From: CAWKKW01 sp963850345
GTDB lineage: Bacteria > Acidobacteriota > Terriglobia > Terriglobales > Acidobacteriaceae
Assembly: GCA_963850345.1 (NCBI GenBank)
Contig: CAWKKW010000004.1
Coordinates: 372,001-436,000 of the forward strand
Length of the DNA stretch: 64,000 nt
Direction: 5' to 3'
Part shown: piece by piece, positions 35,352 through 44,657 of the stretch
Layout: the number at the start of each line of letters is the position of its first letter
Numbering within the stretch: the first letter of the stretch is position 1
Program-made: the position numbers and the translations under genes
The notes under the pieces: model-generated
The model's input: only the letters and a program-made list of their open reading frames with translations
Databases searched by the model: none
Told to the model about the DNA's origin: nothing

Positions 35352-35507
35352 TTAGCGCTTGCTGGTGCCTCGGCTAGCCTTCTTGACCTTCTGCTTGTTG
35401 GACCCGCGTGGCGTGGTGCGGGGCGCCTTGGGGGCTGCCTTTTTGCGTGCGGCGCGTTTGATCTTTTTGCGTTCCTGGGTATCTTCAATCTTCTTTGTAT
35501 CTGCCAT
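35352..35507 (-). CDS. Small lysine/arginine-rich protein (51 aa)
   Basis: 51 residues, about 40 percent Lys plus Arg (KKIKRAARKKAAPKAPRTT and a KVKKASRGTSKR end), with no hydrophobic core. This composition suggests a disordered nucleic-acid-binding or ribosome-associated protein. The start at 35507 is supported by an AAAGAGA site. It lies in the gap between the permease and the helicase gene, on the same strand as both. Confidence 0.6.
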   Translation of the reverse strand: MADTKKIEDTQERKKIKRAARKKAAPKAPRTTPRGSNKQKVKKASRGTSKR

Positions 35508-35649
35508 TTCGAATCTCTTTTCCTGGATTACGGGGCCGTTGAACGGCATTCCCTACCAACATCTCGTTAGTGTAACGGTTTGAACGGGATTCGGCGCACG
35601 CGGATCAAGGAGCAGCGGGAAGATGGCGGGAAATTCTCCGGCCGTCGGC

Positions 35650-38403
35650 CTACAGCCGTTCCAGTTGCGCGAATTTCTCGACGAGCTTCTTGACTCCGAA
35701 TTTGGCGAATTGCACGGTGATCTTCGCCGTGTCCCCGTCACCCTCGCGGCGAAAGACGATGCCCTCACCATACTTGGGATGGCGAACCCGCTGGCCGTTG
35801 TTGAAGCCGGTCGCGCCGGTCGGCTCGGGAATGTCGAGCTTCGGCCGCGCAGCAGGCTTGCCGCGCGAGGAGAAGAACTGTGCGATGTTGTCGAGCGACT
35901 TGGGCGCGGCGTTTCGCTGATTGCCGCCGCCGTTGCCTGCGCCATAGGTGCGGCTCTGGTCTTCATCCTCGTAGCTGTAGTGCCGGCTGGTGTGTTCGTC
36001 TGACGATCTCTGGCCATAGCGGGAACGCGACGAGCCGTACTGCGAGCCATATCCGCCCCAACTGCTCGCGCGCTGCGAAGATCCGCTGATGTCTTCGAGC
36101 AGTGCCGGCGGCACCTCTTCGAGGAAGCGCGAAGGCAGGCTGGCTTCCGGCATGTCGTTGCCATAGCGGCGGCGATATCGCGCCCGAGTGAGAACCAGGG
36201 CGTCCATGGCGCGGGTCATCCCCACGTAGCAAAGCCGGCGCTCTTCTTCGAGCTGGGTGGGATCGGTCAGCGTGCGCGAGTGCGGAAACAGACCCTCCTC
36301 CATGCCGGCCAACAGCACCAGCGGGAACTCCAGACCCTTGGCCGAATGCAACGTCATCAGCGTAATGCGCGAGTCGGGGTTGTACTTATCCGTGTCGCTG
36401 ACCAGGGCGGCGTGATCCAGAAATTCAGACAGCGTTTCGCCGCGAGTCTCCGCATCCTGGGCGGCGTTCGCGAGTTCTTTCAGGTTTTCAATGCGGGAGA
36501 TGGACTCGGGCGTACCCTCCTCTTCGAGCGCGCGTATGTAGCCGCTGCGATCGATGATGAAGCGAATGAGTTCCGGCAGCGTGGCCGGATCGCCGGGCTT
36601 GCGAAAGGCTGGCCGCTCGGTTGCCTCTTCGGGAGCAGGGGACGCGCTCGATCGTTGCAGCGGACTGGGTTGCCGCTGAGAGGCCGGAGCAGCGTCAAGG
36701 AACGGGTTGAAGTCGGTTGCGTCAATCTGCAGTTCTTGCAGGTCCGGCGAGGCTTCAAGAGGTGCGTGCTCCAGCCCGAGCATGCCCTGGCCATCTTCGT
36801 CGAAGCCGCTGAAGTCGAAGCTGACGTCGGCTTCATCCAACAGCGGCTCGTCCTCGGCGGCGACGTCAAACGAAGTGTCGTCGTGAGCCGCCAAATCCGC
36901 CTCTGAAATGGCGTCGCCTTCCGGCGCAACGTCGGCCACCAGCTTGTCCGCGAAGTCCGGACCCAGCATGGCTCGCGCATCTTCAATCATTCGGCGGAAT
37001 GTTTCGAGGGCCGTGCAGGCACGCTGCGGCAGGAGACGCTGCCGGATGGCGATTCCGATCGCGTTCCACGTACTGCTGCCAGTCTCAAGCGCAAGCCGCT
37101 CCAGCGTCTCCAGGGTGGTCCTACCGATGCCGCGTGGCGGCGTGTTGATCACGCGTTGCAGGGAGATGGAGTCTTCCGGATTTTGCACCAGCTTCAGGTA
37201 GCTCAGCAGGTCTTTGATTTCTGCACGATCGTAGAACGAGAATCCGCCCACCATGGTGTAACTCAACCCATAGCGGCGCAGCGCCTCTTCCACCAGGCGG
37301 GACTGAGAATTGGTGCGGTATAGAACGGCAACCCGCGGCTCTTCGTGTTCCTGACCGGCCTTGCGCAGGTACTTCTGAATGTGATCGGCAATGAAGAGCG
37401 CCTCGTTTTCGCCATCGGGCGCTTCGTAGTAGCCGATGTTGGCGCCGCCCTGTCGCGCGGTCCATAGGTCTTTGCCCTTGCGCTGCGAGTTGCGCGCGAC
37501 CACCGCCCCGGCAGCTTCGAGAATGATCTGGGTCGAGCGATAGTTCTGCTCCAACCGTATGACCTTGGTATCCGGAAAGTCGCGTTCGAATTCGAGGATG
37601 TTGCGGATGTCCGCGCCCCGCCAGGAGTAGATGCTCTGGTCTTCGTCGCCCACCACGCAGACGTTGTGCTCGGTCCCGGCAAGCAGCTTCATCAGCTCGT
37701 ATTGGGGCCGGTTGGTGTCCTGGTACTCGTCGATCAGAATGTACCGATAGCGGCGGTTGTATCGCTCCCGCACTTCGCCAGACGCCTTCAGCAGGTGCAC
37801 GGCTTCGAGCAGCAGGTCGTCAAAATCCAGCGCATTGGCCTTGCGCAGTTCCTTGCGGTACGACTCGTAGATGTGCGAGATGCGTTCGGTAATCGGATCG
37901 GCCGATTGCAGAAAGAGTTCCTGCGGATCGAGCATGTGGTTCTTCGCCCAGGAGATGCGAGACAGCACGGTACGCGGGGTGAGCTGTTTGTCGTCCAGAC
38001 CCATCCGCCGCATCACCTGCTTTACCAGGGATTGCTGATCGTTTTCGTCGTAGATCGCGAAGCTGCGGGTAAAGCCTTCATTGTTGACCCGCAAGGCTTC
38101 AATGTCGCGCCGCAGCAGCCTCACGCAGAACGAATGAAAGGTCGCCAGCAGCGGCTTGGCCAGCGAACCGTGGCCCAGCAGCTTGTCCACGCGTTCCGCC
38201 ATCTCGGCGGCAGCCTTGTTGGTGAAGGTGACCGCCATGATCGCATCGGGCGCGACGCCGCGCTGCTCGATCAAGTAGGCGATCCGGTGGGTGATGACCC
38301 GCGTCTTGCCCGACCCTGCCCCAGCCAGGATCAGCACCGGGCCGTCGACGGCTTCGACGGCGGCACGTTGTTGGGGGTTCAGCTTGTCGAGTAAATGCTG
38401 CAA
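35650..38403 (-). CDS. ATP-dependent DNA helicase, UvrD/PcrA type
   Basis: Superfamily 1A 3'-5' helicase for repair and replication. Walker A is LAGAGSGKTRVITHRIAYL near the N-terminus. Other SF1 motifs are FTNKAAAEMAERV, DEYQDTNRPQ, GDEDQSIYSWRGA, LEQNYRSTQ and LMTLHSAKGLEFP. From TTG 38403 it is 917 residues, about 190 longer than usual. The excess includes an acidic insert rich in Asp/Glu (before RPAFRKPGDPATLPEL) and a Ser/Tyr-rich tail segment before a Tudor-like end (GQRVRHPKYGEGIV). ATG 38490 is an alternative start, but it overlaps the divergent LOG gene's start codon. Confidence 0.92.
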   Translation of the reverse strand: MQHLLDKLNPQQRAAVEAVDGPVLILAGAGSGKTRVITHRIAYLIEQRGVAPDAIMAVTFTNKAAAEMAERVDKLLGHGSLAKPLLATFHSFCVRLLRRDIEALRVNNEGFTRSFAIYDENDQQSLVKQVMRRMGLDDKQLTPRTVLSRISWAKNHMLDPQELFLQSADPITERISHIYESYRKELRKANALDFDDLLLEAVHLLKASGEVRERYNRRYRYILIDEYQDTNRPQYELMKLLAGTEHNVCVVGDEDQSIYSWRGADIRNILEFERDFPDTKVIRLEQNYRSTQIILEAAGAVVARNSQRKGKDLWTARQGGANIGYYEAPDGENEALFIADHIQKYLRKAGQEHEEPRVAVLYRTNSQSRLVEEALRRYGLSYTMVGGFSFYDRAEIKDLLSYLKLVQNPEDSISLQRVINTPPRGIGRTTLETLERLALETGSSTWNAIGIAIRQRLLPQRACTALETFRRMIEDARAMLGPDFADKLVADVAPEGDAISEADLAAHDDTSFDVAAEDEPLLDEADVSFDFSGFDEDGQGMLGLEHAPLEASPDLQELQIDATDFNPFLDAAPASQRQPSPLQRSSASPAPEEATERPAFRKPGDPATLPELIRFIIDRSGYIRALEEEGTPESISRIENLKELANAAQDAETRGETLSEFLDHAALVSDTDKYNPDSRITLMTLHSAKGLEFPLVLLAGMEEGLFPHSRTLTDPTQLEEERRLCYVGMTRAMDALVLTRARYRRRYGNDMPEASLPSRFLEEVPPALLEDISGSSQRASSWGGYGSQYGSSRSRYGQRSSDEHTSRHYSYEDEDQSRTYGAGNGGGNQRNAAPKSLDNIAQFFSSRGKPAARPKLDIPEPTGATGFNNGQRVRHPKYGEGIVFRREGDGDTAKITVQFAKFGVKKLVEKFAQLERL

Positions 38404-38488
38404 AGGGTCTCTCAGGCGGCGGGTGTGTTCTGTCTCTAGTGTAATTGGTCTGGCCGTGTGAAACGCGGCCGGACGGTATCCTGTTCTC

Positions 38489-39106
38489 ATGAAGGGAAAC
38501 ACTGGGGAAATGCCCAAAACGGGCCAGCGGGTCGGCGTGTTTTGCGGCTCGAGTCTGGGTGCAAATCCGGCGTATGTCGCAGAAGCCAAAGCTCTCGGCG
38601 AACAGGTGGCCGCTGCCGGTTGGGGGCTCGTCTATGGCGGCACTTCGATTGGTTTGATGGGGGCGACCGCCGACGCTGTGCTGGCCGGCGGAGGCGAGGT
38701 AATCGGGGTGCTGCCCGAGGCGCTGCGGGATCGCGAGATCGCTCACAGAGGCCTAAGCAAGCTGCACCTGGTTGGCAGTATGCACGAGCGGAAAGCACTC
38801 ATGGCTTCGCTGGCGGACGCTTTTATTGCGCTGCCCGGCGGCTACGGCACATTCGATGAATTCTTTGAAGTAGTGACCTGGGCGCAGTTGCGGATCCACG
38901 ACAAGCCCTGCGTCTTGATCAACACGGCAGGCTACTACGATCCGCTGCTGCGGTTCCTCGATCACTGCGTTCAGGAGGAGTTTGTGCGGCCGGCGAATCG
39001 GCAGTTGGTGCAGGTGGCCGCCAACGCGTACGAGGCGCTGCACTTGATTCACTCCTTCACCGGAAACCGGCAGCCTGCGACGGTCAGCGGTCAGGTTCGG
39101 CCTTAG
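38489..39106 (+). CDS. LOG-family protein (nucleoside 5'-monophosphate phosphoribohydrolase-like)
   Basis: 205-residue Rossmann-fold protein. The LOG motif PGGYGTFDEFFE and the upstream GLVYGGTSIGLMGATAD place it in the Lonely Guy family, long misnamed lysine decarboxylases. These release bases such as cytokinins from nucleoside monophosphates. ATG 38489 is used; ATG 38510 also has a G-rich site. It is divergent from the helicase and its stop overlaps the TPR gene's stop (convergent). Confidence 0.88.
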   Translation: MKGNTGEMPKTGQRVGVFCGSSLGANPAYVAEAKALGEQVAAAGWGLVYGGTSIGLMGATADAVLAGGGEVIGVLPEALRDREIAHRGLSKLHLVGSMHERKALMASLADAFIALPGGYGTFDEFFEVVTWAQLRIHDKPCVLINTAGYYDPLLRFLDHCVQEEFVRPANRQLVQVAANAYEALHLIHSFTGNRQPATVSGQVRP

Positions 39107-39630
39107 TCTTCTTCGGTGCTGGTGTCGCGCAGGCTCTCGGCCCGCTGCCGTGCGTTCTCCGCCTCGACATCCCGTCCGGTATCGGAGAGGAAATCGGCGT
39201 AGCCCTCCCATCGCTCTGCCGAGTCCGGCTTCACTTCCAGCCCGTCCAGGTGAACTCTTTCAGCGGCGGCGAATGCGCCCTTTTCCATTAGAACGACGGC
39301 CAAAGCCTGCCGCGCGACCCCTGAGTCTTTGAGCCGCAGAGATTGGCGCAGGCAGGCTTCGGCTTCCTGCAGCTCGCCTAATTCCTCAAGGGTGACGCCG
39401 AGCGCGAAATGGCCGGCGAACCGGTAGGGCTCAATCTCCACCGCGCGTCGCAGCCATTGCGCCGCTTCTTCAAACTGGCGAAGCTTGTAGTAGGACCAGC
39501 CAAGGCTCCAGTGAAGCTTGAAATCCGCCTGGTCGAGCTCCGGCTTTTCATTGAGGCGAGTGACGACTTCGTCGTAGGCCTCGATGTCCATGAGCGCTTC
39601 GATCTGTTCGTGAAAGCTGAGTCCGTACAT
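39103..39630 (-). CDS. Tetratricopeptide repeat protein
   Basis: 175 residues made almost only of helical pairs of the TPR kind, for example FKLHWSLGWSYYKLRQFEEA and GHFALGVTLEELGELQEAEA. It has no signal peptide, so it is cytoplasmic and likely a protein-binding adaptor. The start at 39630 (MYGLSFHEQ) is preferred over the much longer frame that overlaps the DUF971 gene. It lies 4 bp downstream of that gene, so the two form a pair. Confidence 0.8.
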   Translation of the reverse strand: MYGLSFHEQIEALMDIEAYDEVVTRLNEKPELDQADFKLHWSLGWSYYKLRQFEEAAQWLRRAVEIEPYRFAGHFALGVTLEELGELQEAEACLRQSLRLKDSGVARQALAVVLMEKGAFAAAERVHLDGLEVKPDSAERWEGYADFLSDTGRDVEAENARQRAESLRDTSTEED

Positions 39631-39634
39631 AGTG

Positions 39635-40081
39635 CTAATTCCGCGGCTTCTCGCCCGTTTCTCGGCACTGGTCGCACTGGCAGTGGCGACGCAAATAATC
39701 CCAGGAATAGATGCCGCTGGAGTGCCCGTCGTTCCAATGAAAACTGATGGCGTAGCGCCCGACCGGAGTGACCGTATCTGGCCGCGCCGGGGCCTTGTAC
39801 ATCGGCAACAGATTCGCGGGCTGTGGCTTGGGAATGCCAGCAGCGCGATGTTCCCGTTCCCGCTCTTCGTTACAGGTGGCGCAGGGGCAGGCATCGCGCA
39901 GCCAGGGAAAGCTCCAGGCGCTGCGGTGCTCGTCGCGCCAGGTAATTTCCATTCCGGTCCCGTCGGTCTTGTGAACCTGGACGCGGGCGGGCTCCGTCGC
40001 TTCGCGCGGCAGCACCTCTTCGGAATGTCGCGCTCGGCGCGCCTCGGCTTCGTTGACGAAGCGAATCCCTTCGTGGCTCAT
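39635..40081 (-). CDS. DUF971 (GBBH-like N-terminal domain) protein
   Basis: 148 residues. The DUF971 core is clear: LRDACPCATCNEE in the first half and NDGHSSGIYSWDYLRRHCQC in the second, the latter followed by a CDQC pair. The cysteines suggest a zinc or Fe-S site. DUF971 is found in gamma-butyrobetaine hydroxylase N-termini and beside or fused to Mrp-type Fe-S scaffold ATPases, so a role in Fe-S supply is possible. It is co-directional with the TPR gene. Confidence 0.85.
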   Translation of the reverse strand: MSHEGIRFVNEAEARRARHSEEVLPREATEPARVQVHKTDGTGMEITWRDEHRSAWSFPWLRDACPCATCNEEREREHRAAGIPKPQPANLLPMYKAPARPDTVTPVGRYAISFHWNDGHSSGIYSWDYLRRHCQCDQCRETGEKPRN

Positions 40082-40229
40082 ACTTCTCTATTGTCGCCCA
40101 AGTCCGCGGCGAAGACCATCGTAGGTCAGAGAGAAGCCGAATCCTGCTGTTTTGGACGCCAAGCTGCCAGGCAGCACGCAGGTGCATCTCTGCAGTCTGC
40201 GTCCGCGGCGCGTGACGTAGGGAGGATCT

Positions 40230-41765
40230 ATGGGAGCAGGGACCGGCAGGTCAACTCTGTCAAAGACATTCATTCTGAGCCTGTCCCTGGTCTTCGCGCT
40301 GGGTTCTCAAGCTCTGCTGACTGCGCAGGAACGGATCGAGGTGGATACGCACGCGCCAGCCCGCCCCTTCCCTCACTTCTGGGACCAGATGTTCGGCTCG
40401 GGACGCGCCATCCTCACGTTGCGCGAGAGCTACCGGAATGATTTGCGCGCGGTGAAACAAGTCACGGACTTTCGCTATGTGCGGTTTCACGCCATCCTGC
40501 ACGACGAGGTCGGCGTTTACAACGAAGACGAGCATGGCGAGCCGGTCTACAACTTCGCCTACGTGGACCAGATCTACGACGGGCTGCTGAAGAACGGCGT
40601 GCGGCCAATGGTAGAGATCAGCTTCATGCCGAAGAAGCTGGCGTTCAATCCAGATGCGCTGCATCCCTTCTGGTACAAGCAGAATGTCTCCCCGCCCAAG
40701 AGCTACGAACGGTGGGATGACCTGATGATGCATTTCGCGCAGCATCTGGTCGATCGCTACGGAATCGACGAGGTGGCGCAGTGGTACTTCGAAGTGTGGA
40801 ATGAGCCGAACATCGATTTCTGGAACGGCATTCCCCGGCAGCAAAGCTACTTCGCCCTCTACGATCACACCGCGCGCGACCTCAAGCGGGTCAGCCCCCG
40901 TCTGCGCGTGGGCGGCCCAGCGACCGCAGCCGCTGCGTGGGTCGACGATTTTCTGAAGCACGCTGCCGCCGAGCACGTGCCCGTCGACTTCGTATCGAGC
41001 CACGGATACGCAGACGACACGGTGCAGGATCTGTTGGGAACGAACGAACAGATCCCCATGGATGATCGCGTCTGCCGTGCCATTGGCAAGGTGCGCAGGC
41101 AGATAGACGATTCTGCGATGCCAAAGCTCCCGCTCTTTTGGACCGAATGGAACGTGCCCGGCATGAAGGAGGCTCGCGACACAATCTTCGTCGGTCCGGC
41201 CCTGGCCAACACCGTACGCGAATGCGCCGGGCTGGTCGACATGATGTCGTTCTGGACGTTTTCGGACGTGTTCGAGGAGGGCGGGGCGATTCCGCAACCG
41301 TTCGCTGGACAGTTCGGCCTGCGCGCCAAGGGCGGCATCAACAAGCCCAGCTATTATGACTTCGAGTTGTTACATATGCTGGGCGATCAGCAATTTGACA
41401 CCGCATCAAAGAACGTTCTGGCGACCCGGCGAGCGGATGGCACGCTGGTGCTGGCACTGTGGAACCTGGTCGATCCCGATAAGACAGGTGAAACGAAGAA
41501 GATTCGACTGATCGTTCACGGGGCTGCGCCAAACGCGAACGCCTCGATCCGCAGCGTCGACGTCGATCACGGAAATGTGCTGCCGATCTATCGCAAGATG
41601 GGCAGCCCGGTGGACCCGACCGAACAGCAGGTGAACACGATGAACGAGCGGACGGCGCTTCCGCCTCCGCAACAGAGACACCTCGAGGGCGATCATCTGG
41701 ATCTCGATCTGTCGCCGAATGCGCTGATGCTGGTTGAGATCCAGTCCAGAGCGGGCAGCCGTTAG
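40230..41765 (+). CDS. Secreted GH39-type glycoside hydrolase (beta-xylosidase-like)
   Basis: 511 residues. A signal peptide (cleavage near residue 32) leads into a GH39 (beta/alpha)8 barrel. The acid/base glutamate is in EVWNEPNIDFW (Glu192) and the nucleophile in LFWTEWNVPG (Glu306). A C-terminal beta domain follows. The family acts on xylo-oligosaccharides or related glycosides outside the cytoplasm. A GGGAGG ribosome site precedes the ATG. It appears monocistronic, with divergent neighbours upstream. Confidence 0.9.
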   Translation: MGAGTGRSTLSKTFILSLSLVFALGSQALLTAQERIEVDTHAPARPFPHFWDQMFGSGRAILTLRESYRNDLRAVKQVTDFRYVRFHAILHDEVGVYNEDEHGEPVYNFAYVDQIYDGLLKNGVRPMVEISFMPKKLAFNPDALHPFWYKQNVSPPKSYERWDDLMMHFAQHLVDRYGIDEVAQWYFEVWNEPNIDFWNGIPRQQSYFALYDHTARDLKRVSPRLRVGGPATAAAAWVDDFLKHAAAEHVPVDFVSSHGYADDTVQDLLGTNEQIPMDDRVCRAIGKVRRQIDDSAMPKLPLFWTEWNVPGMKEARDTIFVGPALANTVRECAGLVDMMSFWTFSDVFEEGGAIPQPFAGQFGLRAKGGINKPSYYDFELLHMLGDQQFDTASKNVLATRRADGTLVLALWNLVDPDKTGETKKIRLIVHGAAPNANASIRSVDVDHGNVLPIYRKMGSPVDPTEQQVNTMNERTALPPPQQRHLEGDHLDLDLSPNALMLVEIQSRAGSR

Positions 41766-41908
41766 CGAACTTGGATACCAAACGGGGCGGGCTAAATCTC
41801 GGCCCGATCAACACAGTCTGATGGCCGCTCTGCGTCGGCTCAGAGCTCGGCGCGTGCTCTGGTTATACTGCGATTCTGACTTGTAACTCTTTTGGAGGAC
41901 CTCGCCGA

Positions 41909-43777
41909 GTGCCCCTTGATCGCCGTTCGTTTCTGTCCCTCACTACCAGCGTGGGTTTGGCATCCACGCTCTTTCCTGGTGCGCTCTATACGCTGTCGGC
42001 CCAGGCCGAGGCGGAGAAGCCCGGAGACCCGATCAAGATCACGCCCGAGATGATCGACGCGGCCGCGGCCCTGGCCGGAATCACCGTAAATGCTGACCAG
42101 AAGAAAATGATGCTGGACGGGCTGAACCAGCAGCGGCAGGCCTATGACGCGATCCGCAAACTGCATCTGCCTAACAGCGTGCCACCGGCGTTTGTGTTCA
42201 ATCCGCTGCCGCCAGGAACGATGCTCGATACCAGGCAGGAGCCGATGCGCATCAGCGAGGCTCCGGCGATCGGCGCTCGCGAAGTACCGGCGAACCTGGA
42301 GGACCTTGCGTTTTCGACGGTGAGAGAACTGGCAGAGTTGGTCAAGCGGAAGAAGATCTCTTCGGTCAGCCTGACCGAGATGTACCTCGGTCGCCTCAAG
42401 CGCTACGACGCGCAATTGCATTTCAAAATCACGCTGACCGAAGAGCGCGCTCTTGCCCATGCACGGCAGGCGGATACTGACATCGCCGCCGGGAAGTATC
42501 GCGGACCTCTACACGGGATACCGTGGGGCGCGAAGGATTTGCTCGCGGTTAAAGGCTATCCCACCACCTGGGGAGCAGGCGGATTTGAACAGCAGTCCTT
42601 CGACGAGGACGCGACCGTGGTGCAACGCCTCGACGCTGCCGGCGCTGTGCTGATCGCGAAACTAACGCTCGGCGCGCTGGCCATGGGAGACAAATGGTTC
42701 GGCGGACGCACGCGTAATCCATGGAATCCAAAGCAGGGGTCGAGCGGATCGTCGGCGGGATCTGCCGCCGCGACTGCTTCGGGGTGCGTTGCGTTTGCCA
42801 TCGGATCGGAGACGCTGGGCTCCATCTCGTCGCCTTCCACGCGCTGCGGCACGACCGGGCTGCGGCCGACGTTTGGCTTTGTGCCACGCACCGGGGCGAT
42901 GGCGCTGAGCTGGACCATGGATAAGCTCGGCCCAATCTGTCGCGCGGTCGAGGACTGTGCCATTGTGTTGAGCGCCATTCATGGCCCGGACGGACAGGAT
43001 CCGTCGGTGCGCGATGCAGCGTTCAATTGGAACGCGGCATTGGACTGGAAGAGTCTGCGCATCGGCTATTTGAAAACCGACTTCGAAGCAAGCCCGGCTA
43101 ATGCAACCCCCGCCGAGAAAGAGCCGGAGACGTTGACACAGGAAGAGAAACAGAAGCGAGAGAAGGCGAAGCAGGAAGAGGAAGCAGGGCGCACGCGCCG
43201 CGCATACGATCGCAAGTACGAGCAGGCAGCGCTCGACAAGCTGCATGGAATGGGCGTGACCTTGAGCCCGCTCGAACTGCCAAAGTTGCCCTACGATGCG
43301 ATGGTTCCTTTACTCACAGCCGAAGCCGCCGCCGCCTTCGACGAACTCACAACTACTGGCCGAGACAAGCTGCTCACCGAGCAGGGTCCCGAAGACTGGC
43401 CGAATGCCTTCCGCACTGCGCGGTTCTATCCGGCCGTCGAATATATTCAGGCAAATCGCGCCAGGACGCTGGCGATTCGCGAAGTGTCGAAACTCTTCGA
43501 TCAGGTGGATGTAATCGTCGCCCCGACCAACAGCGAACAACTCGTGGTTACCAATCTGACCGGCCATCCCGCTGTCATCGTGCCGAATGGTGTGCGCGGA
43601 GACGACGCACCTGTACCGCCCAAGGTGGACACCGGTGAGGATGACAGCATCGGCGGCCCGGGTACTCCCGTAAGCCTCACGTTTCTCGCCGGCCACTACC
43701 ACGACGCGAAGCTCTGCGCCTTTGCGCGCGCGTACCAGGAGGCAACGGGCTTCCACAAACTCCACCCGAAGCTATAA
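41909..43777 (+). CDS. Tat-exported amidase-signature family hydrolase
   Basis: 622 residues from a GTG start with GGAGG upstream. The twin-arginine signal is DRRSFLSLTTSVGLASTL (residues 4-21). The amidase-signature triad is Lys209 (GIPWGAKDLLAV), the Ser-rich SSGSSAGSAAA (278-288) and nucleophile Ser305 in SETLGSISSPS. The insert at roughly residues 395-440 is unusually rich in Lys and Glu and probably forms a charged helix. It should be a periplasmic amide hydrolase, not the tRNA amidotransferase GatA. It lies 29 bp before an ABC ATPase gene. Confidence 0.9.
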   Translation: MPLDRRSFLSLTTSVGLASTLFPGALYTLSAQAEAEKPGDPIKITPEMIDAAAALAGITVNADQKKMMLDGLNQQRQAYDAIRKLHLPNSVPPAFVFNPLPPGTMLDTRQEPMRISEAPAIGAREVPANLEDLAFSTVRELAELVKRKKISSVSLTEMYLGRLKRYDAQLHFKITLTEERALAHARQADTDIAAGKYRGPLHGIPWGAKDLLAVKGYPTTWGAGGFEQQSFDEDATVVQRLDAAGAVLIAKLTLGALAMGDKWFGGRTRNPWNPKQGSSGSSAGSAAATASGCVAFAIGSETLGSISSPSTRCGTTGLRPTFGFVPRTGAMALSWTMDKLGPICRAVEDCAIVLSAIHGPDGQDPSVRDAAFNWNAALDWKSLRIGYLKTDFEASPANATPAEKEPETLTQEEKQKREKAKQEEEAGRTRRAYDRKYEQAALDKLHGMGVTLSPLELPKLPYDAMVPLLTAEAAAAFDELTTTGRDKLLTEQGPEDWPNAFRTARFYPAVEYIQANRARTLAIREVSKLFDQVDVIVAPTNSEQLVVTNLTGHPAVIVPNGVRGDDAPVPPKVDTGEDDSIGGPGTPVSLTFLAGHYHDAKLCAFARAYQEATGFHKLHPKL

Positions 43778-43806
43778 CCAGAGTTGCAGCCTGCTACTAT
43801 CCCGAC

Positions 43807-44607
43807 ATGGCGCTGGTGGAGGTCAACGAGGTCTCGAAGAGCTACCCGCAGCGCAGCGGGTTCGCCGGCATACGCACGATAGAAAATGTGGTGGTCGACA
43901 AGGTGTCGCTCCGCATCGAGCGCGGCGAGACGCTTGGTCTGGTCGGTGAATCCGGATCGGGCAAGAGTACCGTAGCAAGAATGATTCTGGGCCTGATCGA
44001 GCCGACCTCGGGAGACGTCACTTTCGATGGGGCTCGCATCACGGGAGCTTCGCAGACGGAGTTGCGCGCGCTTCGACGCCGGATGCAGCCGGTCTTTCAG
44101 GATCCTTTCGCTGCGCTGAATCCGCGGATGCGAGTGGCGGAAATCATTGCGGAGCCTTTCAGGATCTACCGTGACGACGCCGAATTCACGGGAACGGACT
44201 TCCGCGCACGTGCGGCGGAGTTACTGCGAACCGTAGGTCTTGATAATTCGGCGCTGCATCGCTACCCTCATGAATTTTCCGGCGGCCAGCGCCAGCGCAT
44301 CAACATCGCCCGCGCACTCGCACTCCGGCCGGAGCTGATGATTCTCGACGAGCCGGTCTCCGCATTGGATGTGAGCGTGGGTGCGCAGATCGTCAACCTG
44401 CTGCGCGATCTGCAACGAGAACTTCGCCTCACCTACCTGTTTATTTCGCATTCGATGCCGCTGGTCCGGTATCTCTCCACCACCATCGCCGTAATGCGCC
44501 GCGGGCGGCTGGTGGAATCGGGCGCCTGCGAACAAATCTGCCAGTGGCCACAGGATGCCTATACGCGCTCTCTGCTCGACGCTACACCGCAGGTCGAGAC
44601 CGCCTGA
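43807..44607 (+). CDS. ABC transporter ATP-binding protein (oligopeptide/dipeptide type)
   Basis: 266 residues. Walker A is GESGSGKST, the ABC signature is FSGGQRQRINIARALAL and Walker B is LMILDEP. The sequence is of the OppF/DppF kind (RRMQPVFQDPFAALNPRM, PLVRYLSTTIAVMRRG). It has no permease or binding-protein gene beside it, so its partners must be elsewhere. The short gap after the amidase gene suggests co-transcription, perhaps uptake of products released by that enzyme. Confidence 0.9.
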   Translation: MALVEVNEVSKSYPQRSGFAGIRTIENVVVDKVSLRIERGETLGLVGESGSGKSTVARMILGLIEPTSGDVTFDGARITGASQTELRALRRRMQPVFQDPFAALNPRMRVAEIIAEPFRIYRDDAEFTGTDFRARAAELLRTVGLDNSALHRYPHEFSGGQRQRINIARALALRPELMILDEPVSALDVSVGAQIVNLLRDLQRELRLTYLFISHSMPLVRYLSTTIAVMRRGRLVESGACEQICQWPQDAYTRSLLDATPQVETA

Positions 44608-44657
44608 GCCCTGTCTCAATCTCCCGAACAGGAACCCTGCCGCTACAATGAAGACAC

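Noticed and set aside
38488..38490. ATG of the helicase at 38490 overlapping the LOG start codon
   Set aside because: It leaves no room for promoters or ribosome sites of two divergent genes; TTG 38403 has a GAGAG site and matches the family N-terminus better.
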